From assembly GCF_011493005.1 (NCBI RefSeq), contig NZ_CP049158.1, forward strand, positions 620,001 to 684,000: a stretch of 64,000 nucleotides of DNA, in the 5' to 3' direction. Positions 1-8,643 of this stretch are shown here, piece by piece. The stretch comes from Caballeronia sp. SBC1. GTDB taxonomy: Bacteria > Pseudomonadota > Gammaproteobacteria > Burkholderiales > Burkholderiaceae. The notes under the pieces were generated by a model. That model ran no database searches. It was not told where the DNA came from and worked only from the letters and a program-made list of their open reading frames with translations. How positions within the stretch are numbered: the stretch's first letter is position 1; each line of letters opens with the position of its first letter. The translations under genes were made by a program, and so were the position numbers.

Positions 1-125
1 ATCGCATTCTTGTCATGCACGAAGGGCGCATCAGCGCTGACATCGCACGCGCCGATGCAAACGAAGAACGCGTGATGAGCGCCGCACTCGGCGCGTCGCC
101 GTCCACGTTGGGGAAGGCGGCATGA
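1..125 (+). CDS. Sugar ABC transporter ATP-binding protein, C-terminal end (partial)
   Basis: Only the last 40 codons are in the window, read in the frame that begins at base 3 and ends with TGA at 123-125. The fragment starts with [10 protein letters not shown], which matches the end of the second nucleotide-binding domain in RbsA/MglA-type sugar importers, where a DRILVMxxGR segment is usual. The stop overlaps the ATG of the next permease as ATGA, so it is the first visible member of the transporter operon. Given the RhaS-like binding protein downstream, it is most likely the rhamnose-type ATPase RhaT. The catalytic motifs lie outside the window. Confidence 0.85.
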   Translation, partial: RILVMHEGRISADIARADANEERVMSAALGASPSTLGKAA

Positions 126-1165
126 TGACACGACATTCTCCCGCCATGCCCGCCGTGCACGCGCCCAAGCCCAAACGCCGCAACCTGCTGGCAAACCTGG
201 TTCGCAGCCGCGAGGCGACGTTATTTGTCGTGCTGATCGCGCTAGTCGCGGCTACCGCCGCAGTGAAACCCGAGTTCCTGAATCTGCAGAATCTGCGCGA
301 CGTGCTGCTCAATGTATCGATCATCGGCTTGCTCACGGCGGGCATGACCGTCGTGATGCTGATGCGGCATATCGATCTCTCGGTGGCGTCCGTTGTCGGT
401 GTCAGCGCTTATTCGGTCGGTAGTCTCTTCGTAATGTTCCCGCACATGCCGATCGCGGTCGCAATGCTCGCGGGCATTGGTATCGGCCTTGCGATTGGCG
501 CGGTGAACGGCACGCTGATCACGTTCGGGCGCGTGCCTTCGCTGGTGGCGACTTTGTCGACGCTCTACATAGTGCGCGGCGCCGATTACGCCTGGGTCCA
601 CGGCGGCCAGATCAATGCAACGAGCCTTCCAGATGCGTTTTCTCGCATTGCAACGGGTTCGCTGCTCGGCTTGCCGAACCTGGTGCTGATAGCGGTGGCC
701 GTGCTGTTCGCGATTGGTGTCTATCTCAAGCAATATCGCGGCGGGCGTGAGCATTACGCGATCGGGTCGAACCCGGAGGCTGCACGGCTGGCAGGTATTC
801 GCGTAGAGCGTCGCGTGATGATCGGCTTCCTGTTGTCCGGCGCAATTGCGGGTCTCGCGGGCGTGTTGTGGCTGGCGCGTTTCGGTACGGTTGAAGCGAG
901 CACCGCGAAGGGCATCGAACTGCAGGTGGTCGCCGCAGCCGTGGTGGGTAGCGTGGCGATCACGGGTGGCGTGGGCACCATCCTCGGCGCGACGCTCGGT
1001 GCCCTCGTGCTTGGCGTGATCAACATTGCGCTGGTGGTGTTGCGCGTATCACCGTTCTGGCAGCAAGCCATTCAGGGAGCGCTGATCGTCGCGGCGATCA
1101 CGCTCGACACACTGCTGGCGCGCTCGGTCGCGCGTCGCATGATGAGGAAACGCGATCATGGCTAA
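122..1165 (+). CDS. rhaP: Sugar ABC transporter permease, RbsC/RhaP type
   Basis: Inner-membrane permease of a CUT2-type (ribose/rhamnose family) sugar importer, 347 residues with about ten hydrophobic segments after a short basic N-terminus. The RbsC-type signature is visible as [20 protein letters not shown] near residue 80 and [20 protein letters not shown] near residue 220. It overlaps the ATPase by 4 bp and the next permease by 8 bp, so the genes are translationally coupled. Two different permeases side by side with a RhaS-like binding protein fit the rhaTPQS arrangement known from rhizobia. The rhamnose specificity is inferred from the binding protein, not from this gene. Confidence 0.9.
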   Translation: MMTRHSPAMPAVHAPKPKRRNLLANLVRSREATLFVVLIALVAATAAVKPEFLNLQNLRDVLLNVSIIGLLTAGMTVVMLMRHIDLSVASVVGVSAYSVGSLFVMFPHMPIAVAMLAGIGIGLAIGAVNGTLITFGRVPSLVATLSTLYIVRGADYAWVHGGQINATSLPDAFSRIATGSLLGLPNLVLIAVAVLFAIGVYLKQYRGGREHYAIGSNPEAARLAGIRVERRVMIGFLLSGAIAGLAGVLWLARFGTVEASTAKGIELQVVAAAVVGSVAITGGVGTILGATLGALVLGVINIALVVLRVSPFWQQAIQGALIVAAITLDTLLARSVARRMMRKRDHG

Positions 1166-2162
1166 ACCCGATTCCGCACTGACGATGACCCGGCGCCGGC
1201 ATCTCTCGTGGGAGACCATGCTCGTGGTGGTGCTCGTGCTGGGACTGATCCTCGGGCGCGTGTTGTCGCCCATGTTCCTCTCGAGCGCCAACCTCTCGAA
1301 CATGCTCGCCGACTTCACCGAAATCGCGCTGATCGCCTTGCCAATGACGCTGATCATTGTCGCGGCTGAAATTGATTTGTCGGTGGCGTCGGTGCTCGGC
1401 GCATCGAGTGCGCTGATGGGCGTGCTCTGGCACATGGGCCTGCCCATGCCGCTTGTGATTGCGATTGTATTGGTCGCGGGAACGCTTGCCGGCCTGTTCA
1501 ACGGGCTGGTGATCGTGCGCTTCAATCTTCCCTCGCTTGCCGTCACCATCGGCACCCTGGCGTTGTTTCGCGGCCTGGCGTACGTGCTGCTCGGTGACCA
1601 GGCTGTCGCGGATTTTCCCGCGTCCTATACAGCGTTCGGGATGGATACGGTTGCCGCGTTCCTGCCCATGCCCTTTGTCCTGGTCATCATTGGGGCTGTC
1701 GTATTCACTGTGCTGCTGCAGGCTACGCCGTTCGGGCGCAGCCTCTACGCAATAGGCGCGAATCCGGTTGCCGCGCAGTTTTCCGGCATTGACGTGGCGC
1801 GTACGAAGCTCAAGCTTTTCATGCTGTCCGGCGCGATGAGTGCGCTCGCAGGCGTGGTCTACACGTTGCGCTTCACCAGCGCTCGCGGCGACAACGGCGA
1901 GGGCTTCGAATTGTCGGTGATCGCGGCCGTGCTGTTCGGCGGCGTGAGCATTTTCGGTGGACGCGGGTCCATGATCGGCGTGCTTCTGTCGTTGCTGATC
2001 ATTGGCGTGTTGCGCAATGCGTTGACGCTCTCTGATGTGTCGAGCGAGACGCTGACCATTGTGACCGGTGGTTTGTTGTTGTCGTCGGTGCTGATTCCGA
2101 ACCTTGTTGCACGTTGGCGTGTCATGCGCGAAAAGCGCTTGATGACGCAGACGCTTTCATGA
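1158..2162 (+). CDS. rhaQ: Sugar ABC transporter permease, RbsC/RhaQ type
   Basis: Second permease of the same importer, 334 residues, with the family motif [19 protein letters not shown] near residue 65 and SLYAIGANPVAAQFSGIDV near residue 195. It pairs with the upstream permease to form a heterodimeric channel, whereas most CUT2 systems use a homodimer. That two-permease layout is typical of rhamnose and autoinducer-2 type transporters. The start overlaps the preceding gene by 8 bp, and an 80-bp gap separates it from the binding-protein gene. Confidence 0.9.
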   Translation: MAKPDSALTMTRRRHLSWETMLVVVLVLGLILGRVLSPMFLSSANLSNMLADFTEIALIALPMTLIIVAAEIDLSVASVLGASSALMGVLWHMGLPMPLVIAIVLVAGTLAGLFNGLVIVRFNLPSLAVTIGTLALFRGLAYVLLGDQAVADFPASYTAFGMDTVAAFLPMPFVLVIIGAVVFTVLLQATPFGRSLYAIGANPVAAQFSGIDVARTKLKLFMLSGAMSALAGVVYTLRFTSARGDNGEGFELSVIAAVLFGGVSIFGGRGSMIGVLLSLLIIGVLRNALTLSDVSSETLTIVTGGLLLSSVLIPNLVARWRVMREKRLMTQTLS

Positions 2163-2242
2163 AGCTTGGCTTTTTAAAACCAGCGTGAAGACTCCGGCCA
2201 TCGATTGAACCGGAGCAGCGCGCGACATCAGGAGACACAAGC

Positions 2243-3268
2243 ATGTTCAAACCCTTCAAGTCCATTCGCGGTCCGGCGCTATGCGCCGCGCTGATCGCGG
2301 TGTCCGCGGCGGCGATGATTCCGCTCAGCGCGAACGCCGCGGATCTGAAAAAAGACCTGAAAATAGCGTTCCTGCCCAAGCAGATCAACAACCCGTATGA
2401 AGTGATTGCCGACGACGGCGGGTTGGCGGCGATCAAGGAGATGGGCGGGCAGGGCAAGGTAGTCGGGCCATCGGATGCCGGTGCCTCGTCACAGGTCCAG
2501 TACATCAACACGCTGATCACGCAGCGCCAGGACGCGATCGTGATCGCCGCCAACGACGCCAACGCGGTTGTTCCGTACCTGAAGAAGGCGATGGCTCAGG
2601 GCATCAAGGTTGTTACTTTCGACTCGGATACAGCACCCGACGGCCGCCAGATTTTCGTCAATCAGGCCAACTCGGAGGCGATCGGACGAGGGCAGGTGCA
2701 GTTGATGTCGAAGCTCATAGGAGGCGAGGGCGAGTTCGCGATCCTCTCTGCCACGCCGAACGCCACGAACCAGAACACCTGGATCAAGTGGATGGAGGAG
2801 GAGCTGAAGAAGCCGGAATACTCCAAGATGAAGCTGGTGAAGATTGCCTACGGTAACGACGACGACCAGAAGTCGTTCGTCGAAACGCAGGGTTTGTTGC
2901 AGGCGTATCCGAACCTGAAGGGCATCATTTCCCCCACGACCGTGGGTATATCGGCGGCAGCCCGTTATGTTTCGACTTCCCCGGCCAAAGGCAAGGTCAT
3001 GGTGACCGGACTCGGCACGCCGAACCAGATGCGAGCGTTCATCAAGAACGGCACAGTGAAGGCATTCCAGTTGTGGGATCCGGGTCAACTCGGTTACCTC
3101 GCGGCGTACGCGGCGGCTAACCTTGCTTCAGGCACGATCACGGGCAAGGAAGGCGATAGCTTCGACGCAGGCAAGCTGGGCAAACGCACGGTCGGCAAGA
3201 GCGGCGAAGTCGTGCTTGGACCGCCGACCACGTTTGATTCTTCGAATATCGACAACTTCAATTTCTAA
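2243..3268 (+). CDS. rhaS: Rhamnose-type periplasmic sugar-binding protein (RhaS-like)
   Basis: Periplasmic receptor that captures the sugar and delivers it to the two permeases. The 341-residue protein begins with a Sec signal peptide ending near residue 32 (ALSANAAD), followed by the periplasmic-binding-protein fold typical of RbsB-like proteins: LKIAFLPKQINNPYEVI, then IVIAANDANAVVPYLKKA. Length and sequence resemble the rhamnose-binding RhaS family more than RbsB (about 300 residues). An AGGAGAC ribosome site lies 9 bases before the ATG. Its operon ends at the hairpin terminator about 50 bp downstream. Rhamnose is the best guess; another deoxysugar or AI-2 is possible. Confidence 0.85.
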   Translation: MFKPFKSIRGPALCAALIAVSAAAMIPLSANAADLKKDLKIAFLPKQINNPYEVIADDGGLAAIKEMGGQGKVVGPSDAGASSQVQYINTLITQRQDAIVIAANDANAVVPYLKKAMAQGIKVVTFDSDTAPDGRQIFVNQANSEAIGRGQVQLMSKLIGGEGEFAILSATPNATNQNTWIKWMEEELKKPEYSKMKLVKIAYGNDDDQKSFVETQGLLQAYPNLKGIISPTTVGISAAARYVSTSPAKGKVMVTGLGTPNQMRAFIKNGTVKAFQLWDPGQLGYLAAYAAANLASGTITGKEGDSFDAGKLGKRTVGKSGEVVLGPPTTFDSSNIDNFNF

Positions 3269-3321
3269 AGCGAAGTTTGCCGAAGAACGAAAGCGTTGTT
3301 GAAAACAAAGGCGCGCTAGAG

Positions 3322-3357
3322 GGCCGGTGTCCAATCAGGATTGGGCATCGGCCTTTT
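3322..3357 (+). terminator. Rho-independent terminator of the sugar ABC operon
   Basis: A 15-base stem (GGCCGGTGTCCAATC with its partner GATTGGGCATCGGCC, two G-T type mismatches) closes on a 2-base loop and is followed by TTTT. It lies 53 bp after the rhaS stop and before the convergent LysR gene. Confidence 0.8.
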
Positions 3358-3405
3358 CGCACTGGTGGAAATGAACACAGCGCTAGCGAGTAAAAACAGG
3401 GCGCG

Positions 3406-4311
3406 TCAGTCGAGACACGAGGGATCTTGAATTGCCGTAATCAGCAGTTCAAGAAACGCATTCACGGCCTTGGGCAACGTGCGCCCGGCCATGGTCTGGA
3501 CCTGCAGCGTCCGCTGATGCAACTCAGGATTGCTGATAGGTACAGCCGCCAGGTTGTCCGACTTGAGGCGGCTGCGCACCGTCAGGTAACCGACCAGCGT
3601 GACCGCGTTGGTTTGCTGAACGAACGTCTGCAGTGCTCCGCCGTAGTTGCTCACGAACACGGGCTCGAAGCTCAGGCCTTCGAGACTGCAGGCGATATCG
3701 AATAATTGTCTGACGGTTACGCCCTCATGGAAGATCGCAAGCGGCCATGGTTTCAGGTCGGCGAGCGAGGCGGACTTCTGCTGCGCTAGCGGATGGTCTT
3801 GCGCGACCAGCGCGAAGATCGGTGCGCGCTGCGCGTAATGCACGTTGACGTCCTTTTCCGGCGCGACGCTGAAACACACGGCAATGTCGGCGGTGCCATC
3901 GCGCACTCTCTGCGTGGCTTCGGACGGCCCGTCGACATCCAGTTGAAAATGCGCCGCCGGCCAGGTCTTCAGGAAGTGCACAAACACCTGCGGCAAGAAA
4001 TCCCGGGCAACCCCTTCGGAACTCGACACGCGGATCGTGGCGCGCCGGTCCGTCGTCAAGCCTCTGATCTCCTCGGTCACCCGATCCTGCTCCATCAGGC
4101 TGCGATGCGCGTGCGCGGCCAAGAGACGTCCCGCCTCGCTGAGGACCATGCCTCGCGGCCGACGCTCGAACAGCGGCATACCCATCTCGTCCTCCAGCTT
4201 TGCAATCTGCCGGCTCAGTGCGGATACGGCGACGAACAGCCGCTCGGACGCCTTGCTTAGCGACCCGCTTCGAGCGACTTCGAGGAAATAACGCAGCGCG
4301 GTGGTTTGCAT
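3406..4311 (-). CDS. LysR-family transcriptional regulator
   Basis: Cytoplasmic DNA-binding regulator of 301 residues. The N-terminal winged helix-turn-helix is clear: LRYFLEVARSGSLSKASERL, then SALSRQIAKLEDEMGMPLFER, within residues 5-60. A LysR substrate domain fills the rest. The ATG at 4311 was chosen; an in-frame TTG 48 bases upstream would add a tail unlike the family. It is transcribed away from the peptidase/transporter/hydrolase operon starting at 4474, the classical arrangement for a LysR activator of a divergent operon. A TTGCC-N5-GGCAA dyad at about 4332-4346 in the shared gap is a possible binding site. The inducer is not evident. Confidence 0.9.
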   Translation of the reverse strand: MQTTALRYFLEVARSGSLSKASERLFVAVSALSRQIAKLEDEMGMPLFERRPRGMVLSEAGRLLAAHAHRSLMEQDRVTEEIRGLTTDRRATIRVSSSEGVARDFLPQVFVHFLKTWPAAHFQLDVDGPSEATQRVRDGTADIAVCFSVAPEKDVNVHYAQRAPIFALVAQDHPLAQQKSASLADLKPWPLAIFHEGVTVRQLFDIACSLEGLSFEPVFVSNYGGALQTFVQQTNAVTLVGYLTVRSRLKSDNLAAVPISNPELHQRTLQVQTMAGRTLPKAVNAFLELLITAIQDPSCLD

Positions 4312-4473
4312 GATGCAGTCTCGTAGGAGCTTTGCCTTTTCGGCAAGGGAAAGTGCCAAATATTGTCATTGTCCATAAATATCGGCGGTATCAAGATCGC
4401 GTCATCGATTTCCCGGATCAGAAGACCCAACGCCTTTGGCGTGCCCTTTGCCGTGCCTTACCGGAGACAAGAA

Positions 4474-5877
4474 GTGACGCGCGAGTCTGCTATTCAAGCT
4501 GCGGCCGATCTGTACGATTCAGGCATTTTTCTCGAAGACCTGCGGCGCCGCGTGGCGATGCGCACCGAAAGTCAGGAGCCGGAAAGCGGTCCGTGGCTGA
4601 GCGCGTATCTCAATGACGAGATAGCGCCTGCTCTCGCCGAACTCGGATTCACGTCGCGGCTGGTCGACAATCCCGCGAAGGGCGCGGGGCCGTTCCTGGT
4701 CGCTCATCGTCACGAGAGCGATGACCTGCCTACGGTCCTGACCTACGGGCATGGCGACGTCGTACGGGGCTACGACGCGCAGTGGCGCGATGGCATGTCA
4801 CCGTGGCAAGTCACTGTCGCCGGCGATCACTGGTACGGACGCGGCACCGCCGACAACAAAGGTCAGCACAGCATCAACCTGGCCGCGCTCAAGGCCGTGC
4901 TCGACGCCCGAGGCGGAAGGCTCGGCTTCAATCTGAAGCTGCTGGTTGAAACCGGTGAAGAGGTCGGGTCGCCCGGCCTGCATGCAGTGTGCGAGATGCT
5001 TCGCGACGAATTGAGCGCCGACGTTTTGATTGCGTCCGATGGCCCGCGATTAGGCGCCGCGCACCCGACGATCTTTCTCGGCTCGCGCGGTGTCATCAAT
5101 TTCAAGCTCGATGTAAACCTGCGCGAAGGCGGCCATCATTCGGGCAACTGGGGCGGCTTGTTGCGCAATCCCGGCGTGGTGCTGGCCAGCGCGATTGCGT
5201 CGATGGTCGACGCCAACGGGCGCATCCTCGTTGAAGGCCTCAGGCCACCTGAAGTGCCGCAAGCGGTGCGGCGCGCGCTGGAGGGCATTACGGTCGGCGG
5301 CAATCCGGGCGAGCCGGAAGTCGACACGGGTTATGGCGAACCCGGCCTCACCCCCGCTGAACGTGTATTCGGCTGGAACAACCTGGAGGTGCTGGCGTTC
5401 CGGACCGGCAATCCCGAGAAGCCGGTCAATGCAATCCCGCCGCACGCATTCGCGTACATGCAGATCCGCTTCGTGGTCGGAACGGACTGGAAAAATCTCG
5501 AGCAGATCGTGCGTCGTCATCTGGATGAACGAGGCTTTGAAATGGTCAGTATCGAGGTGGAGCGGGGCTCGCCCGCCACGCGCGTGGACCCCGATAACGC
5601 GTGGGTGAAATGGGCCGAGCGCTCGCTTGAACGCACCACTGGGCGAGCGCCCGTGCTCTTGCCGAACCTCGGCGGCACGCTGCCCAACGACGCTTTCGCG
5701 GAGATCCTTAACATGCCCACGCTTTGGGTGCCGCATTCCTACCCCGGCTGCTCGCAGCACGCACCCGATGAGCATTTGCTCGGCCCGGTGGTACGAGAGG
5801 GGCTGTGCATCATGGCCGGTTTGTTCTGGGATCTCGGCCAACCTGACGGCTCGCTTTCGAGCGGAGGAGCGCGATGA
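4474..5877 (+). CDS. M20-family metallopeptidase / amidohydrolase
   Basis: Zinc-dependent hydrolase of the M20 (ArgE/DapE/CPG2) family, 467 residues from GTG. The metal and catalytic motifs are present: H93 in TYGHGDVV, D127 in YGRGTADNKG, the glutamate pair in ETGEEVGSPG near 162-163, an aspartate in ASDGPRLG, and a C-terminal histidine in YPGCSQHAPDEH. It should remove an acyl or aminoacyl group from a peptide-like substrate in the cytoplasm. GTG at 4474 follows GGAG at a good distance; the longer frame from a TTG at 4363 has no ribosome site. The stop overlaps the MFS transporter start as ATGA, so uptake and hydrolysis are coupled. Confidence 0.88.
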   Translation: MTRESAIQAAADLYDSGIFLEDLRRRVAMRTESQEPESGPWLSAYLNDEIAPALAELGFTSRLVDNPAKGAGPFLVAHRHESDDLPTVLTYGHGDVVRGYDAQWRDGMSPWQVTVAGDHWYGRGTADNKGQHSINLAALKAVLDARGGRLGFNLKLLVETGEEVGSPGLHAVCEMLRDELSADVLIASDGPRLGAAHPTIFLGSRGVINFKLDVNLREGGHHSGNWGGLLRNPGVVLASAIASMVDANGRILVEGLRPPEVPQAVRRALEGITVGGNPGEPEVDTGYGEPGLTPAERVFGWNNLEVLAFRTGNPEKPVNAIPPHAFAYMQIRFVVGTDWKNLEQIVRRHLDERGFEMVSIEVERGSPATRVDPDNAWVKWAERSLERTTGRAPVLLPNLGGTLPNDAFAEILNMPTLWVPHSYPGCSQHAPDEHLLGPVVREGLCIMAGLFWDLGQPDGSLSSGGAR

Positions 5878-7160
5878 GCACTGACTCCGCCGTCACCGTC
5901 TTGCCCGCATCAAGGCGACATGTCAGCATCTACAGGCTGATTGTCGCGACATCAATAGGCAATGCGCTCGAGTTCTACGATCTCGTGGTCTATGGTTATT
6001 TCGCCTCGACGTTATCGAAACTGTTCTTTCCGACCACCGATAAAACGGTGTCGTTGCTGCTGACGCTGGGTACTTTTGCTTTGTCGTATCTTGCGCGTCC
6101 GGTGGGTGCGTTCGTGTTGGGCTCGTACAGCGACCGCAAAGGACGTAAGGCATCCTTAACGCTTTCCATCGCCATGATGACCCTCGGAACTGGCATGGTC
6201 GCGCTGATGCCCGGTTACGCGACCATTGGTGTGCTCGCGCCCATCGGCATCTTTGCGTCGCGGCTGTTGCAGGGTTTTTCGGCGGGCGGCGAGTTTGGCA
6301 GCTCGACGGCTTTCCTCACCGAGCATGCGCCCGCGCGCAGCGGTTTCATGGCGAGCTGGCAGTTCGCGAGCCAGGGAGCAAGCGTACTGGTTGCATCGGC
6401 GTTCGGCGCGGTGCTCACGAGCACGCTCACGCCTGCGCAACTCGAAGGCTGGGGCTGGCGCATCCCGTTCCTGTTCGGCCTCTTGATTGGCCCGGTGGGT
6501 TGGTATATCCGCCGGCATGTCGATGAAACCCCCGAGTTCGAACGCACGGAACGATCCGCTTCGCCCATTCGTGAAGTGATGGCTACGCAGAAGGAGCGGG
6601 TGCTGGTGTGCATCGGTTCGCTGGTGCTGACGACTACCGCCAACTACATGCTGCTCTACATGCCGACGTATGCAAGCAGGCAGCTTGGGCTTGCACCCTC
6701 GTATGGATTTATCGCGACGCTGGCGGCAGGTTTTATCGTCATGGTGCTGACGCCGATGGTCGGCCATTGGTCCGACAAAGTGGGCCGCACCCGCATCATG
6801 CTTGGCGCGGGATCGGTATTTTTCGTGACCATCTATCCGGCGTTCATGTTCATGAATGCGCATCCATCGCTGCTCACATTGCTGGCCGCGATTATCTGGG
6901 TCGCGGTACTCAAGGCCATCTATTTCGCACCTATTCCCGCGCTGATGTCGGATCTTTTCCCGGTCCGTACGCGCACCACCGGCATGGCGGTGGGTTACAA
7001 CGTTGGCACGACTGTCTTCGGCGGGTTCACACCGCTTGCGGTCGCTTCGCTGATCGCGGTTACCGGCAATAACCTGGCGCCTGGGTTCTATTTGATGCTC
7101 GCGGCCATCATCAGTCTCTTCACGCTGCTGTGGGCGCGAACGCGCCTGAAAGTGCACTAA
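5874..7160 (+). CDS. MFS transporter, metabolite:H+ symporter (MHS) type
   Basis: Twelve-helix inner-membrane carrier of 428 residues. The start GNALEFYDLVVYGYFA is the hallmark of the MHS group (ProP, ShiA, KgtP, citrate carriers), followed by LGSYSDRKGRKASL in the loop after helix 2 and SRLLQGFSAGGEFG in helix 4. The group imports organic acids, betaines or amino acid derivatives with protons. It is translationally coupled to the M20 peptidase and followed closely by a serine hydrolase, so it probably imports their substrate. The substrate cannot be read from the sequence. Confidence 0.9.
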   Translation: MSTDSAVTVLPASRRHVSIYRLIVATSIGNALEFYDLVVYGYFASTLSKLFFPTTDKTVSLLLTLGTFALSYLARPVGAFVLGSYSDRKGRKASLTLSIAMMTLGTGMVALMPGYATIGVLAPIGIFASRLLQGFSAGGEFGSSTAFLTEHAPARSGFMASWQFASQGASVLVASAFGAVLTSTLTPAQLEGWGWRIPFLFGLLIGPVGWYIRRHVDETPEFERTERSASPIREVMATQKERVLVCIGSLVLTTTANYMLLYMPTYASRQLGLAPSYGFIATLAAGFIVMVLTPMVGHWSDKVGRTRIMLGAGSVFFVTIYPAFMFMNAHPSLLTLLAAIIWVAVLKAIYFAPIPALMSDLFPVRTRTTGMAVGYNVGTTVFGGFTPLAVASLIAVTGNNLAPGFYLMLAAIISLFTLLWARTRLKVH

Positions 7161-7182
7161 ACCGTTGGATGAACAACTGGAC

Positions 7183-8247
7183 ATGACAGATATGAAGGAT
7201 TTGCAGCAAGCCATACAGTTCGCGATAGTTCATGAATCGCTCTGGGACCGCAATGTCGATGGCACTTGGGGCGTACATGTAAACGACCCGCCGCCATGGA
7301 ACCGGTTGCTGGGTCCCGTGCATGATCGCGGTCCGGTTTCCGGTGCGATTTCCGTCGATGGCAAGATGCTCACGACGTGGGGTGAGCCTGATCGCGCCGA
7401 CCTGACTTTTAGCATCGCCAAGACTTACCTTGCCTTGCTGGCGGGCGTGGCGTTTGATCGCGGCTTGCTGCCGAATGTGAGCGAGCCGGTCCATATACGC
7501 GTACCGGGTATCGGTTTCGACGATGAGCACAATGCTCGCATCACTTGGGCGCACCTGCTTCAGCAGACCAGTGAATGGCGAGGTGAGTGCTTCGGACTGA
7601 CAGATCAGGCGGACCACTTTCGTGCAGTGACGTTCGGTCGTGCACCCGATGGCAAGAAGGGCGATTTGCGGCGAGTGCAAGCACCTGGAACGTACTGGGA
7701 ATACAACGATGTCCGCATCAACCAGTTTTCACTGGCGCTGCTGCATTTGTTCGGCCGACCGCTGCCCGAGGTGTTTCGCGAAGCGATCATGCAGCCGCTT
7801 GGAGCGAGTGACGACTGGCAATGGGTGGGATATGACAATGCGTGGATTGAACTCAACGGGCAGCGCGTGCAGTCGATTCCGGGGGGAACGCACTGGGGTG
7901 GCGGGCTGTCGATCAGCGCGAATGATCAGCTCAAGGTGGCGCGTCTTTTTGTCGATGATGGAATAGTGGACGGGCGCCGGATCATCTCGAGCGAATGGCT
8001 CGCGCGTATGAAAACGCCTTGTGCGCTTGCGCCGTATTACGGTTATCTGGTGTGGCTCAATCACGAACGCCGCGTGTTTCCGAGCGTGCCGGCGTCGAGC
8101 TACTTTGCCATTGGCGCGGGTAGTTCGTTCACATGGATCGAACCGGAGCGCAAGATGGCGGTGGTGGTCCGCTGGCTGAATTCCGCTCACGCCAATGAGT
8201 TTTTCGGACTGGTGTTGAAAGCGGTGGATGGGGTGGTGGGACGTTAA
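7183..8247 (+). CDS. Serine hydrolase, beta-lactamase / penicillin-binding-protein fold
   Basis: Protein of 354 residues with the class C beta-lactamase/esterase fold. The nucleophile motif SxxK is S77-I-A-K80 in LTFSIAKTYLALLAG, and a YND segment (Y174) fits the second catalytic motif. There is no signal peptide, so it should act in the cytoplasm as an esterase or amidase, not as a secreted resistance enzyme. The ATG at 7183 was chosen over an in-frame TTG at 7165. It is 22 bp after the MFS gene and completes an operon of transporter plus two hydrolases under the divergent LysR regulator. Confidence 0.82.
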   Translation: MTDMKDLQQAIQFAIVHESLWDRNVDGTWGVHVNDPPPWNRLLGPVHDRGPVSGAISVDGKMLTTWGEPDRADLTFSIAKTYLALLAGVAFDRGLLPNVSEPVHIRVPGIGFDDEHNARITWAHLLQQTSEWRGECFGLTDQADHFRAVTFGRAPDGKKGDLRRVQAPGTYWEYNDVRINQFSLALLHLFGRPLPEVFREAIMQPLGASDDWQWVGYDNAWIELNGQRVQSIPGGTHWGGGLSISANDQLKVARLFVDDGIVDGRRIISSEWLARMKTPCALAPYYGYLVWLNHERRVFPSVPASSYFAIGAGSSFTWIEPERKMAVVVRWLNSAHANEFFGLVLKAVDGVVGR

Positions 8248-8643
8248 GAGCGAGAGGTCAGGGTGAACGGATTGGGGCTATTTCGACGGCCGCCCCCTAT
8301 TCGCTAGCGACACGCCGCGCGTGATCACCGTCGAACGCGCACTGTGTACCCGCGCTTTCCCGAAGTTCGGGCGCTCCTGGAATTGCAAGCCTGCTATATG
8401 CCGCTGCCCGAAGAACTAGAATAGATGAGTCGATCAACGGGCGGCGAACGGCCTCGACCGAGTTTGATAGTGCTGCTGAAGGTCTTTAGCCGCTGCACCA
8501 TTTCCCGCCGCTGGACGGCATTCCGGTTGCCTTAAATTGGCATGTTCCGTTCCATTGATCCCTGAAGGCCGCACCGGACTGAAAGGTTTGTCAAACACTG
8601 TCGGCCAGTTCCGGATCCTGAAGCTACGCTGTCTGCGTCGAAA
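8248..8643. other. Intergenic gap with no recognised gene
   Basis: About 400 bp between the serine hydrolase and the TAXI receptor. No convincing reading frame, RNA gene or strong terminator was seen. A short open stretch near 8340-8425 ending in ...PLPEELE could be a coding relic but has no start or partner. The region presumably holds the promoter for the TAXI gene. Confidence 0.5.

Noticed and set aside
4363..4473. Longer N-terminus of the M20 peptidase from TTG at 4363
   Set aside because: No ribosome site, and the GTG at 4474 has GGAG at good spacing and begins at the family's usual start.
7183..8247. Secreted beta-lactamase
   Set aside because: SxxK is present but there is no signal peptide, so an intracellular esterase or amidase is more likely.
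8256..8300. Terminator after the serine hydrolase
   Set aside because: Only a weak GGGGC/GCCCC pairing with a long loop and no T-run.
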